NCBI RefSeq assembly: GCF_043641665.1
Contig: NC_092180.1
Span: 13,447,891 to 13,511,890, forward strand
Length of the DNA: 64,000 nucleotides
Origin: Enoplosus armatus
Lineage: Eukaryota > Chordata > Actinopteri > Centrarchiformes > Enoplosidae
Direction of reading: 5' to 3'
The notes beneath the pieces are model-generated. The model did no database searches and was not told where the DNA came from. It saw only the letters and a list, made by a program, of their open reading frames with translations. This document shows, one piece after another, positions 14,701-25,300 of this stretch. Made by a program: the position numbers and the translations under genes. Each line of letters begins with the position of its first letter. Within the stretch, counting starts at the first letter, position 1.

Positions 14701-15619
14701 AGTCTTCATTTTGTATGGATATCACTCGATATAGGTGTATTGGTTTACAAAACTGATGCAAAGTAGAAAGGAGCATCACTTTGCAATGGGCCTGTTAGCT
14801 ACTGTATGTGCACAGGCTGGCTTTGTAAAGCTTGTATGGGCTTGCGTATACAAGTAAACAAAAAGGAAAAGAAGCACACGCTGAATGTGGACTGTAGACA
14901 CTGAATAATCCCTGCGTGTGCGCACCATCATCTTGTTTTGTTGACTGCTACAGTCAGATGGGACCGTAGGCCACATCACTTGCTATGCTGCTGGTTGTGT
15001 TGTTATTCTAGCAGAATGATGTAGATGGACACTCATATTTCATTGATTATCTAGTATGTAAAATTTTAAATTAATATATTCCCAACACAATGTAGATAAA
15101 CATTACTGATGTCCTGATGGCAAGAAGTGCTGTGGGCAGACAGATTGCACACAACATGGTATGTTGAGTGCTGATATTGAAATTTTAAAAAAGTATTTAT
15201 AGGCTATGAAACACTTTTGTAATAATTGGCTGAAATGCTAAAATTTTAATTTTAAGAGTAAATTTGGACAAAGCCCTTGCTGTATAATAACACTGCAAAA
15301 CATGTTAGATTGCCTGCAGCCTGGAATAGTCTGTAATAACCTTGTTAAATCATTCACACAACAATGTTCTCTTTTACCAGAAATGTGTTCCTTAACTACA
15401 AGTAATTTACTTATTGAATATCTATAATTAATGTTGGGCTGATAATTTGGTGAAACAGATTAACTGATTTTGTTCTGAGGGAATGTTTTTATGCAGGTCA
15501 GTAGTTTGATTTGCTTTTTCATGTCATAAGATTGGGTGTTTTCCTCTTCTGGTGCACATGATCAGTGGGCCTACTTTTGAACTCTAACAACAGACGTGGT
15601 CCTGCAGGGGAAGACCTAC

Positions 15620-16507
15620 CTGTTCTCTGGATATACAGGGCAACGAAGGTCTGCGAGGCATTTTACAACTGCCATAATAGCTGGTCGACGTTTCCCCCAG
15701 TGAAACACAACTAGACCTTCTCCTAGGTCTGATCACAGGGACCTTTTCCTCCGCCGTGGAAATCCCACTCGGTGCTTCCCTCGACGGGTAGTAACGGTCA
15801 AAGCAGAGCCCCAACAGGGAGCCAGAAACCCCCGCAAAGCAGGCGAAGAGCGGTCTGAGCAGTGCAGGCAGACCGCTCAAACTTGTGAAAGAGACAAGCC
15901 ACACAACGCTGGCAAAAACCAGTATAAGAACACTGTGTTTGAGTTTCAGAGTGGGGATCAGTGTGAGCAGACCCACACATCCCAACACGAATAACAACCT
16001 GCCCACCATTTGCATCTGGTGTTGGTCCTCTCCCCATTGCAAAAACCGCAAAACCAAAAAATCCCCGAGGTAACACGATGCTGGCAGTGACACGAGCCAA
16101 CATTTACTGCTCTCCTTCTTTTTCCTCCTCAGGTAAAACGTTAAAAAGAAGAAAGCACATCCTATGCTGAATAAAGGACTGATGGACTGGGAGAAGCCCG
16201 ACAAGAAAGTCCGCAAATCCCAAAGCGAGTCACTTTGCAAGCTCCTAGAAATGAGAAAAGAAACCGCGAAGATTACAAACGCGCCGACGTACAGGGCAGA
16301 GACCTTTAACAATTTTGAATTAAGAACGTCTTCGTTGCAAAACCTGCACACGTTAAACAAAAATCCCCTCTGATGGTCCTGTTTAAGAGGGGTGACGCAG
16401 CTCTTCACATAGCCGTTCCTGAAGCCCTCTGAGCTGTTTACACTTCCAGCTCCGTCGTGGTGCCTTATTTTACTGTGCAAAACCTCTCCTTCCTCCCGTG
16501 CAGCCAT
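15620..16507 (-). CDS. PDE3B: PDE3B exon 1 (cGMP-inhibited 3',5'-cyclic phosphodiesterase 3B, N-terminal region)
   Basis: PDE3B hydrolyses cAMP and cGMP and is an ER/caveola-associated enzyme downstream of insulin signalling (known for the family). This exon encodes 296 residues, only the N-terminal membrane region; the catalytic HD domain lies in later exons outside the window. Family signatures visible: FRNGYVKSCVTPLKQD (residues 29-44), RGFLFNVCRFCN (47-58), SPLFSIGCAFFFLTF (110-124), ASCYLGDFLV (143-152), then AEEKVPVIRPRRRSSCVSLG (262-281) and RRPSLPCISREQ (285-296). About six hydrophobic segments (near 68-86, 111-126, 143-157, 171-187, 191-207, 216-234) form the membrane-anchoring region. 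RRRSSCVS and RRPSLP are basophilic PKA/PKB-type phosphorylation sites. Start: ATG at 16,507 in a good Kozak context (AGCCATGG); the frame stays open upstream only through a GTG. The exon ends in CAG followed by the donor GTAGGT, phase 0. Eleven further codons before a stop are intron read-through. Confidence 0.95.
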
Positions 16508-18532
16508 GGCTCGACTGTGGCTCCTCGTATCCACGCAAAAGTCCCTCTCTTCTAATATTCACGCCGTATTAACGCTGAACTACATGACAGCAAATGCACT
16601 CCATGGTCACTCAAACGTGCTCCAGCACTTGGACTAAAGAAAGAAGGTGAGATGTTGTTTTTACAGAAATGGGGCTCTCTGTCGCCGCCTAGGGGCCACA
16701 ACTTAGACAGCAGGGTGTAATGTGGAGCGCTGAACCAATCCTGGACTGCATCAGTAATATAATATAATCAATATACTCTGAGGGTGCAGTTAATAAGCAC
16801 CTTTTCTCCAAAGTTCTCATTTAATCAAGCAAGTATCACTAAATCTGACTGTTACATTTCCATAGTTTTATCCTCCAATCGTGTAAGTTTACTTGTTTCA
16901 GGTACATTCCGTATGTGTTGGGTAGCTTTTAGACTTAATTTAATCTGTACACAATTTGAAGATCACTTTGTTTAAAACTGAGACAAATTAATATGAGCTG
17001 AGACAACCGTTCCAGAGTTTACTACAATTTTGAATACTTCCCATGACTCAGTTTCTCACCTATGCATATAGTTTAAATTAGCTTGGCCATAGTCAAATTA
17101 ACTATATAATTAAAGTAATCTTTTACCATCTTAAAATGAATTGGCCTTTTGGTCAAAGTGTCGCCAATGTGTGTCGCTGCATCATGTTGCTCTGGGATCG
17201 TTTGATTCGCCTGCCCTGAGCTTGGTAAAGTGGACGATTGCCGATTAAATGGATCAGAATAACATTGTAACCGGCGTTAAGTGCCGAGTAGTGGTAGCTA
17301 TAATATCTAATAAGTATCGTTTTACATCTTGGGCGAGATAAGTAATGCACAGTTAAAGTCATCGTTCATGACTGGCAGAAAAAAAAAAAACACTGGATGC
17401 GCTAGCTAGCTTGTTGACATCCTAACGTTAGAACATTCTGTTAGCATGATAGACCAACAAGACTTAACTCTTTGGAACTTAAGATCAGATAAGTATTGAT
17501 ACTTGTTCCATTAGAACTGCCCACTTAAGCAAAGAAGTGCTTACCCTAAAACGAAAACTCTTCAGATAACGCCCTGTTCTTTTTATGATGTCCAGTCTAG
17601 TAGTATAAACTTAAACAGTCACAACAGCAGGAGGCAAACTGTGTGGTGATGTCATTACAGACTAATCTTGGAGCTGCCACGGACAGCTCAGAGACCTTTT
17701 TCCCAGCAGAAGTGTTGGCATGTCACAGCAGGAAAAGCACAGGTGTAATACATAATATTAACGTCGACTGCATAGCATTTAGTTTTGCCAATTCCAGAGC
17801 CCTTGCATTGTGCATGTTGGCTCACTGGGCTCTTAAATAGAACAGAGCCATCTTTAATTTGATTAGTTACACCTGTGTCTCTGCTGCTATGACAAGTCAA
17901 AATGTCTGCTGTGTATCAATATAGCACATTTCATCACAGGTAAACGCAGTGTGATTTACATTTAATACAGCAACAATAACATACAGAAGAATAGAATAAA
18001 TAAAATACAAGTACAAACAGCAACAAAAGAAAAGAGACAGATCATCCATCCCACATACACGCACAAACACAGAGCAATAATCTATGAAGCCCAAGAAAGT
18101 GATAATAAGGTTTTCAGCTTGCTTAACTTGGGCACAGTTGTCTCAGGCCATGAAAGACACTGAGCGCATACCATGTGGATTGCACATTTCCTGATTTACA
18201 CTATGGATTCTATGGATGGCCTGCTTGCATTCATTAAAAGCTAGCTTGGATGTAATACCTCAAATAAAAATTCTATGAGCACATGTCACTAAATGTGTGT
18301 CCCCCATAGACTGTATATATAGAGGTGTCACCTGACATGTCTCTAAAAAGTAAACACCTGATGACACCAGCATTTTGAGTGTTGATACTCCCATTCAGTG
18401 TTTACTGCCGGTATCTTGACATTTTTGTCTACATTTAATAGCATATATAAAATATGATTTTGTCAATGTGTATAACACTGCTACTACATTAAATAAACTT
18501 GTATAAATATGTGTCTTTTGCCTCTCCTTTAG
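16508..18532. other. PDE3B upstream region and intergenic spacer; candidate dead PSMA1 promoter at 17,150-17,460
   Basis: PDE3B 5' UTR and promoter should occupy roughly 16,508-16,720; no clear TATA box is seen. At 17,150-17,460 CpG dinucleotides are more frequent, and GCTAGCTAGC (17,401-17,410) and TAACGTTA (17,423-17,430) occur. The same kind of GCTAGC/GTTAGCTAAC strings cluster around the COPB1 start (20,531-20,600). As the PSMA1 relic begins just downstream in the same orientation, this patch may be the old PSMA1 promoter and first exon (inference). A TGACTCAG AP-1/ARE-type string is at 17,044-17,051. The rest shows no gene. Confidence 0.45.
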
Positions 18533-19844
18533 TTCCATAGCCAGTATGATAGTGATGTTACTGTTGGGAGACCTCAGGTGGGCCTAAAGTTAATGTCTAC
18601 ACACCACCATGACAACACTTTAAGAGCTATTATTCTATAAAGATGACCATCAGTGTCCTTTTATGTGTTTCTTCCTTTGAGGTAATCTGAACGATCTGAG
18701 AGTCCTATAATTAACAATCATTTTAGTAGTAAGCATATTGAGTAAATAGAAGCCCTTGTGTAGCCATTGTTCTTTGGCTGACAAGGATCAGTGGTGTAAA
18801 CAAGCACTTTGCTCTTGACTTGAACCATAAACCCTCCTTATCATGAATGCCCATGAAAAGACTTGCATGGAAGTGGGTGTTAATCAGAGTAAGAATGAAT
18901 GTAGTTTATTGTGGTGTTTGCAACCAATCAATACAATTCAATTGACAGGTTTGCAAAACTCATAAAATAAACACTTTTCCTGAAGACACCACAACCAACA
19001 GTTAATTTAACCGACTAATGAGTTTTGTTTGTGTAGGCACAGCCAGATGTAGCTTATGCCTCTGTGCCATAGAAGTCCATATTCCACAGAACATATCCTA
19101 TATATCCTATAATTATGATGAACATGGCCAGTGTAGTTTGTCCTTGCACAGACAACACTTGTTAATGGGATAAATTAATTGTTGGTTTTTGTCTTTTAAT
19201 GGGATTTGTTGATAGTGATAATAAAATGGTAAGACAACTCGTTAACTTTTCATATTGAAAATATAGTTTGCCAAAACATTGTTTGGATTTATCAGGTTTG
19301 CCATAAAAAAAGAATCACTTTCAGTTTTGGAAGTTAAGTATTCGGAAAAACAAAATATTCCATTGATATGCTTTTCCATTCATGCTGTTTGCTTAGGGGC
19401 ATTTGGCTATGGGTTGTTGCATTGCAGTATATTGGTAAGTAAAGATAATGCCTGAATGACAGTTCACTCAAGTTTCTGTACATTCACTGTGTCACTACGG
19501 CTAAGCTTCCACTGGAGGGTGCTGCATACCATTAAAATCTGTGTGGGGTTGTTTTATATCTCTTTCATTTTTCTCTCTTTCAAATCATTTTAGATAATTT
19601 GTTTGCGTTTGGGACACAGGGCCAAGCTTGTGGATGACTGTAGCAGAGAGGCCTTATGAACCCATAAACCTTGAAGTGGAAGTTGTTAGTCACCGAGGAA
19701 AATGTTGGACACTCCAAAACTTCAACTACTTAAAACCGATACTGAAAACTTGATAATACCTGATTATCTCTAACATTATAATTGCTAGTTGTACAGTGTT
19801 TTTGAATGTATATTTTGTCTCTTTTCTTACATGTGTTCAATAAA
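18533..19844 (+). pseudogene. PSMA1: Decayed PSMA1 (20S proteasome subunit alpha-6) relic
   Basis: Three family exons can be traced in order. Relic exon 2 (18,533-18,577) has an intact acceptor and a GT donor and reads FHSQYDSDVTVGRPQ against the family FRNQYDNDVTVWSPQ: 10 of 15 residues kept, with the exon edge exactly before the F as in vertebrate PSMA1. Relic exon 3 (about 18,727-18,889) keeps the acceptor and the expected length of about 165 nt, with pieces of H-IE(stop)..EAV and AHxKK..H, but holds in-frame stops and a donor decayed to AGAG|TAAG. Relic exon 4 (about 19,201-19,434) keeps shifted traces of RLLCNF, LDSRF, IGSKTQIP and RPFGVGLLIAGYD, and ends at an intact GTAAGT donor. Later exons are unclear; an AGAGA..GGAAAATGTTGG segment at 19,646-19,710 may be one, and AATAAA at 19,839-19,844 may be the old poly(A) signal. 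Position and strand between PDE3B and COPB1 match functional PSMA1 in other vertebrates. Multiple stops and frameshifts rule out an active alpha subunit. The 3' limit is uncertain. Confidence 0.85.
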
Positions 19845-20279
19845 TACATAACTGCTGCAATGATCACTATTCATTATTCATCATAAAAAATGTGAAGTCA
19901 TAAGGCAGTGAAGTCATAAGTGCTCTTGTGTGCTCAATGCATTGTAGCATTTAATCAGCTTTATTGTGGGTCACAGTCGCATTGGCAACAGGGTGAACAT
20001 AGCTGTCCAGATGTTTTTTTCTTTTCCAGTTCATCTTGAGGGGACCCAGGCCAGACAGAATTGTAAAGGGAGTCAAAATCCACAGGGAATCTGGACAATC
20101 TTACCTCATGCATTTGATTGAGGCTCTTAAATTCGCAGGTGGCATACGAACATAAACGAATTTAAAGCGTCAACAATGTTAGAATATAACAATAGTGGTT
20201 ATCTCATTGTTTTCGAATGGAAAGAGATAATATGGATCATCCCGTGAGTTTCGTGTTGAGTGTTATTGCTCTCGAGTTT
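19845..20279. other. Spacer between PSMA1 relic and COPB1 promoter; nothing seen
   Basis: AT-rich DNA with no open frame, motif or repeat that I can name. Confidence 0.6.
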
Positions 20280-20458
20280 GAACCTTCCGGGGCACGGTAG
20301 CAGTGATGTGGCTCAGAAAGTAATCTTCCACGTCACTAGGAAGTAGTGGGAACCGAGGAGACAGCTCGCCAAAGGGGGCTCCAGATAATTTTTACAGATG
20401 TAAATATCCAAAATTGGATATCGAAGGCCACTTCGGAGGGTAATAGTCGTGCAATTAG
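20280..20458 (+). promoter_or_regulatory. COPB1: Probable COPB1 promoter and non-coding first exon
   Basis: The first COPB1 exon with coding sequence starts at an acceptor (22,244|22,245), so an upstream non-coding exon must exist. This CpG-containing patch has a CTTCCGG ETS-type site at 20,284-20,290 and a CCACGTCA element at 20,329-20,336. A strong donor AG|GTAGGT follows at 20,458|20,459. GTTAGCTAAC-type strings lie just downstream (20,531-20,600), as is common near fish promoters. The exact start site cannot be read from sequence. Confidence 0.5.
20329..20336 (-). promoter_or_regulatory. UPR element-like site (TGACGTGG)
   Basis: The minus strand reads AGTGACGTGGAA. TGACGTGG is the known ATF6/XBP1 binding core (UPRE). 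It lies in the probable COPB1 promoter, and COPI subunits belong to the secretory machinery that XBP1 can raise. Function here is inference. Confidence 0.4.
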
Positions 20459-22244
20459 GTAGGTTATGTAACTTGGTTTTAGCCAGCATGAGTGATATTT
20501 TATTCCCTGACCCCTGGTAACTGTTAAGACAGCTAGCTAACATTACTGTCCTCCATTTCATTGCTAGCCTTGGCAGATGCTACGCTGGCGTTAGCTAACG
20601 GTCGCTAGTTAGCAGTTGATCATATAATTTAACTTAATGTAACTAATCGAATTGTCGGCTAACTAACTGATGTTAACGTTTCATTTGGGGTTTTGCTGCT
20701 AAACTGTTGGTGCTAACGCAGGTAACGCCATTAACGCTGTAACAGTAGTTCGCTCCTGTATTGTACGAGGGTGTTAACGCTGCGTGTCACACTTTCTTGA
20801 CTTGCTTTATTAACCTAATGTAACATTGTAACTTAAGCTGCTTTTGCTGTCACAATGACAACTCTTGTTATTGTGATGACATCAGTGTAGTTTTTACGGT
20901 CAAAAGCAGCAGAAAATGGTAGGAAGATACCCCCCCATGTGTAGCTAGTTAACTATACATTTATTTTAAGACATTTCAGCAATATTTGAGCTCCTCCTTC
21001 TGCTTTAACTAAAGCCTCGACACACTATACTGTTTTCTCAGTCAAAAAAAGCGGCCATGTTACTTATTTCTCCCCTTACTTTCTTCTCTTACTTTTTATT
21101 TAAGTATTTTTTATTACCGAATCCATTTGAGAATTTGTTTTATACTTGCAAGAGATCATACAGGCCTGTCTATATTGTTTGGGTTCACAGGTATCTGCGT
21201 CATATAGGTGATCTACTTATCTGCTTGTATTTGTAATTAATTGCTGTTGTGGTGACCACTGCTACCAAAATAAGATAGATACATGCCCAGTTGCCAGATG
21301 ACATTTTGAGAGGCAAGTGATGTTTACATCTTTAATGCAGACAGACAGTTTAAGTTTTCATCTATTAACCTGGTTGACCAGGTTTTTATTATTATCACAC
21401 TAACGCAGACCTAATCCAATGATGCGATGCAACAAATGGGTTTTGTGACCAAATACTATAGGAGAAAAGTAATATAATATAATATTAATCAAACTCATAT
21501 CCCCTGTAGTAATAACCATAATAATTCCTCCTCTTATTACTGGCCAGTAACTGATCCAATGTCAGCAATGGGGCACAAAGTTCAGTCCTTGTCCAGTGCA
21601 AAAATACGACCAAAAAAGTATCTGAAGTTCATGAGTTTTCAGCAGCCTGAATAAGCTTTCAGTCCCACCCAGGACATGTTGCAAGTCTATGGAAGGGCAA
21701 ACACCAACAGAACAACACATTCACAACTACGCACAGTTTCCAATGTATCTGATATGCATCTCTTTCAAGGGATTCTGGAAGGACCTTTGAGGCAACAGTG
21801 CTTAACAATGAGCCAATGTGCTGCAAACTTTGCAGTTAAATTCCAGTAAATGAGAAGTGGTTATATTTGGTATATCATGCGTTGCAGACTTAATTATCTA
21901 TTTTTGACAGTTTTCCAGTAAAAGTAAGCCCTGTGATTGATACCTGGATGACTACTCTGGGTTTTTAAAAGCTCATAAGAAGAGTTGTCCATTCCCATTT
22001 TATTAATGGTTTCCCATGCCTTCTTCGGCCGCTGCAAAGGAAATGAAATACGACCCTGCAGTGCTGTATTCTGCTGTATACACATAATGCTGTACAGTAG
22101 ATTTATCGTGTTTCTGCAGATTTAGTACAGTCTGTGTGGACATCGTTGTAGTTATATCCCACATTTACTGCACTTATATTTATGAGTCTGTGTAAATGTT
22201 TTCTCCACCATTTACTAAATCTACTGTTTTTCTGATTCTCATAG
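20459..22244 (+). other. COPB1: Probable COPB1 intron 1; no gene
   Basis: The segment between the candidate donor at 20,459 and the acceptor TTCTCATAG ending at 22,244. Its first 330 bases are rich in TTAACG and GCTAGC strings; the rest is AT-rich with no recognisable feature. Confidence 0.5.
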
Positions 22245-22309
22245 GTATTATTCGGTGAGCGACATTCATTGGGATTCTTCTGAACGAACAACACAAGCAC
22301 AGCAGCAAA

Positions 22310-25300
22310 ATGACAGCTGCAGAGAACGTTTGTTACACTCTGATCAATGTTACATCTGATTCAGAGCCCCCATCTGAAGTCAGCCTAAAAGCTGATCTAG
22401 GTAACTATTTTTAATGATAACTTGCTACAACACAGATTTCCTCACTTGTCTTACTAAACTATGCAGAGAGGAGATATTCAGTTCTAAAACTTCTCTCTCT
22501 GCTTAGGGGCATGCTGATCACATTCATAGTAGTTGAAATGATAATGATAATCTTTTTACAGAAAAGGGGGAGATCAAGGCAAAGACTGAAGCCCTGAAGA
22601 AGGTCATCATTATGATCCTGAATGGTGAGAAGTTGCCAGGACTGTTGATGACCATAATCCGCTTCGTGCTGCCACTTCAAGACCACACCATCAAAAAGCT
22701 GCTGCTGGTGTTCTGGGAGATTGTTCCCAAAACAACACCAGATGGCAAGCTGCTTCAGGAGATGATCCTGGTCTGTGACGCCTACAGAAAGGTAAGCTAA
22801 CTGACACACTATCGGTTGTGATCAACTGATCCAAGATTCATCAACTCAATCTTTATATTTTTACATAAGGTGTTCTCTTCATTGTAATATGTGTAACAGC
22901 AGAGACCATGTTTATAACAGTAAGGGTATGAAAACAAAATGAGAAGATCGGCTTATTTTTAACATATATTGAATTGGTCATATGAGATGTTTGTGTGACA
23001 CATCATTTCCAGTAAGCCTCCACTAATTTCTGGTCCAAGAGCTGAATTATGTGCTTACTTTATCTATAATGTAATAATAGTATAACTATTGAAATAGTAA
23101 CTTGGCTAGAATATGTTGGTTTAATTTTTAATGTTAAAAATTAAAAAGGTAATTCAGCAATCATCATGTGAAGTCTGTCTTTCAATTTCAGGACCTGCAG
23201 CATCCCAATGAGTTCATCCGTGGCTCCACTCTGCGTTTCCTGTGCAAGCTGAAGGAGTCCGAGTTGCTTGAGCCTCTCATGCCAGCGATCCGGTCCTGCC
23301 TGGAGCACCGTCACAGTTATGTGCGCCGCAATGCTGTCCTGGCCATTTACACCATCTACAGGTACAATATGTTAAATATTTTATGTTCATTCCCCTTTTC
23401 TACTCCATTCATTAGTGAACAACAAGCAACTGATGATGTTTATTTGTTTTAGGAACTTTGAACATCTCATCCCAGATGCTCCAGAGTTGATTCATGATTT
23501 TCTTGTCAATGAGAAAGATGCCAGCTGCAAGAGAAATGCGTTCATGATGCTGATTCATGCTGATCAGGTCTGTAGCAGATTGTCTTTTTCTTATTGTTTC
23601 TACTGTTTCTAATGTACCGCTAGACCTACAGTGCCTGTCTCAAATGCCTAACTTACATCATGTCCACATCTCACAGGATCGAGCTCTGGATTACCTCAGC
23701 ACATGTATTGACCAAGTTCACACTTTTGGTGACATTCTCCAGCTGGTCATTGTGGAGCTGATTTACAAAGTGAGTCCTTTATTAGTCTAATTTAAGCTTT
23801 GTAGCACAACAGCATACCGAACAGCTGCTGTTGCATACAGAAGAGCTGCTTCGATGTCTGAGTTCTTGCTGTTTTTGTTCTGTCTGTTAGGTTTGCCATG
23901 CTAACCCCTCTGAGCGTGCCCGGTTTATCCGGTGCATCTACAACCTGCTGCAGTCCTCCAGTCCGGCTGTTAAGTATGAGGCTGCTGGCACTCTTGTAAC
24001 CCTCTCCAGTGCTCCCACAGCCATTAAGGTACATCACCAAGGTTTTGTCAGTGATCTTGTGTATGTCCTATACTGTTTATACAGTGCTGATATTGTACAC
24101 ACTTGACCCAATAGCAGTGTTGTCTTTGGTCTAGTACAGTCTCTGATGCATTCTGTGCTTTGTTGGACTCCAGGCTGCTGCCCAGTGCTACATTGATTTG
24201 ATTATCAAGGAGAGCGACAACAATGTGAAGCTCATTGTTCTTGATCGTCTGATTGAATTGAAGGAGCATCCCACTCACGAGCGTGTACTCCAGGTATGTT
24301 GAATTATGGCTGTGTTTTTGCTTTAATTAACAATTACAATTTAGTGCCTTATTAACCACTAAGACCATTGCCGTATATCTCAAAAGGTTTCTTATTAAAA
24401 AGAACATTGACCAAAATGTAAGCCCTACTGAAAATATAACAACTCTTATCCCTTAAACTTGTTAGTAGTAGTATTCATGTTTAAGTTTTATCTTTTTGTT
24501 AATGATTATTATCAAGTATGAGACCATAAGAAAATATACAGAATTAAGTTTTATTTAGCCTAGCTTATGGAGTCAAAAGCAGCAGAAAAAGTCACAAAGA
24601 ATCTGGCAAAAGCACTTTTATTGTGAGACAGTACCAGTTTGCTGTACCTACAGTGTATTTACTCTTTTGGTTCCTTTTTTTTATCCAGGACCTTGTGATG
24701 GACATCCTGCGTGTTCTCAGCACTCCTGACCTGGAAGTCAGAAAGAAGACCTTGCAGCTGGCCCTGGATCTCGTTTCATCCCGCAATGTAGAAGAGGTCA
24801 GTGGCATGCACAGTATATCCGTGTTTTGTTGTTGTTCTCATGTCCAAGCATAGACACAGAGAAAAAAGGGAGTAAATATAGTGTCAAATATAAATATAAA
24901 TAAAATATAAATATAGTGACATCTATTTTTTTTTTCCAGTTGGTGATTGTTTTGAAGAAAGAGGTGATTAAGACAAACAATGTAACGGAACACGAAGACA
25001 CTGATAAGTACAGGCAGCTGTTGGTGCGCACTCTCCACTCCTGCAGTGTGCGCTTCCCTGACATGGCAGCTAATGTCATACCTGTGGTGAGTTTCCTATC
25101 ATTTAAGCACATTGAATAAAAGATGCTCTTGAAATTTGTTATAATTCATAGCTTTTTGAGAGAGACCCAAATGGTGTATTTTATACACGTATATATATAC
25201 TTTTCTGTGTGTTCATATGATTTTCAGCTGATGGAATTCCTAAGTGACACTAATGAGGCAGCTGCTGCTGATGTGCTGGAGTTTGTACGGGAGGCCATTC

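Larger units (their letters stand above)
1..15619 (-). other. PDE3B: PDE3B intron 1 (partial); no gene seen
   Basis: This stretch lies downstream of the splice donor of PDE3B exon 1 on the minus strand, so it is read as the first part of a PDE3B intron of at least 15.6 kb. Both strands carry only short open frames with no recognisable family and no exon-like match. I looked for the start of the next PDE3B coding exon (mammalian residues beginning MILWDWDL) and did not find it, so it probably lies outside the window. What I can name inside is a CTCF-like motif near 1,563, a dispersed-repeat fragment near 1,700, a G-rich cluster at 5.7-6.07 kb and (CA)n/(GT)n tracts. A GC-richer patch at 4,660-4,860 stands out from its AT-rich surroundings, but I cannot assign it. 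Confidence 0.75.

Noticed and set aside
15584..15619. Last 11 codons of the PDE3B open frame
   Set aside because: They lie after a GTAGGT donor at the position where the family continues into the next exon, so they are intron read-through.
16508..16534. Upstream extension of the PDE3B frame starting at 16,534
   Set aside because: The codon there is GTG, not ATG. The ATG at 16,507 is in a good Kozak context and is the natural start.
19036..19090. GCACAGCCAGATG segment first considered as a PSMA1 exon piece (LTADARLLC)
   Set aside because: A better ordered match for the same residues lies at 19,201-19,300, contiguous with the rest of the exon.
23120..23145. 12-bp AT-rich inverted repeat in COPB1 intron 3
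   Set aside because: Made only of A/T runs, so it is likely by chance in AT-rich intron sequence.
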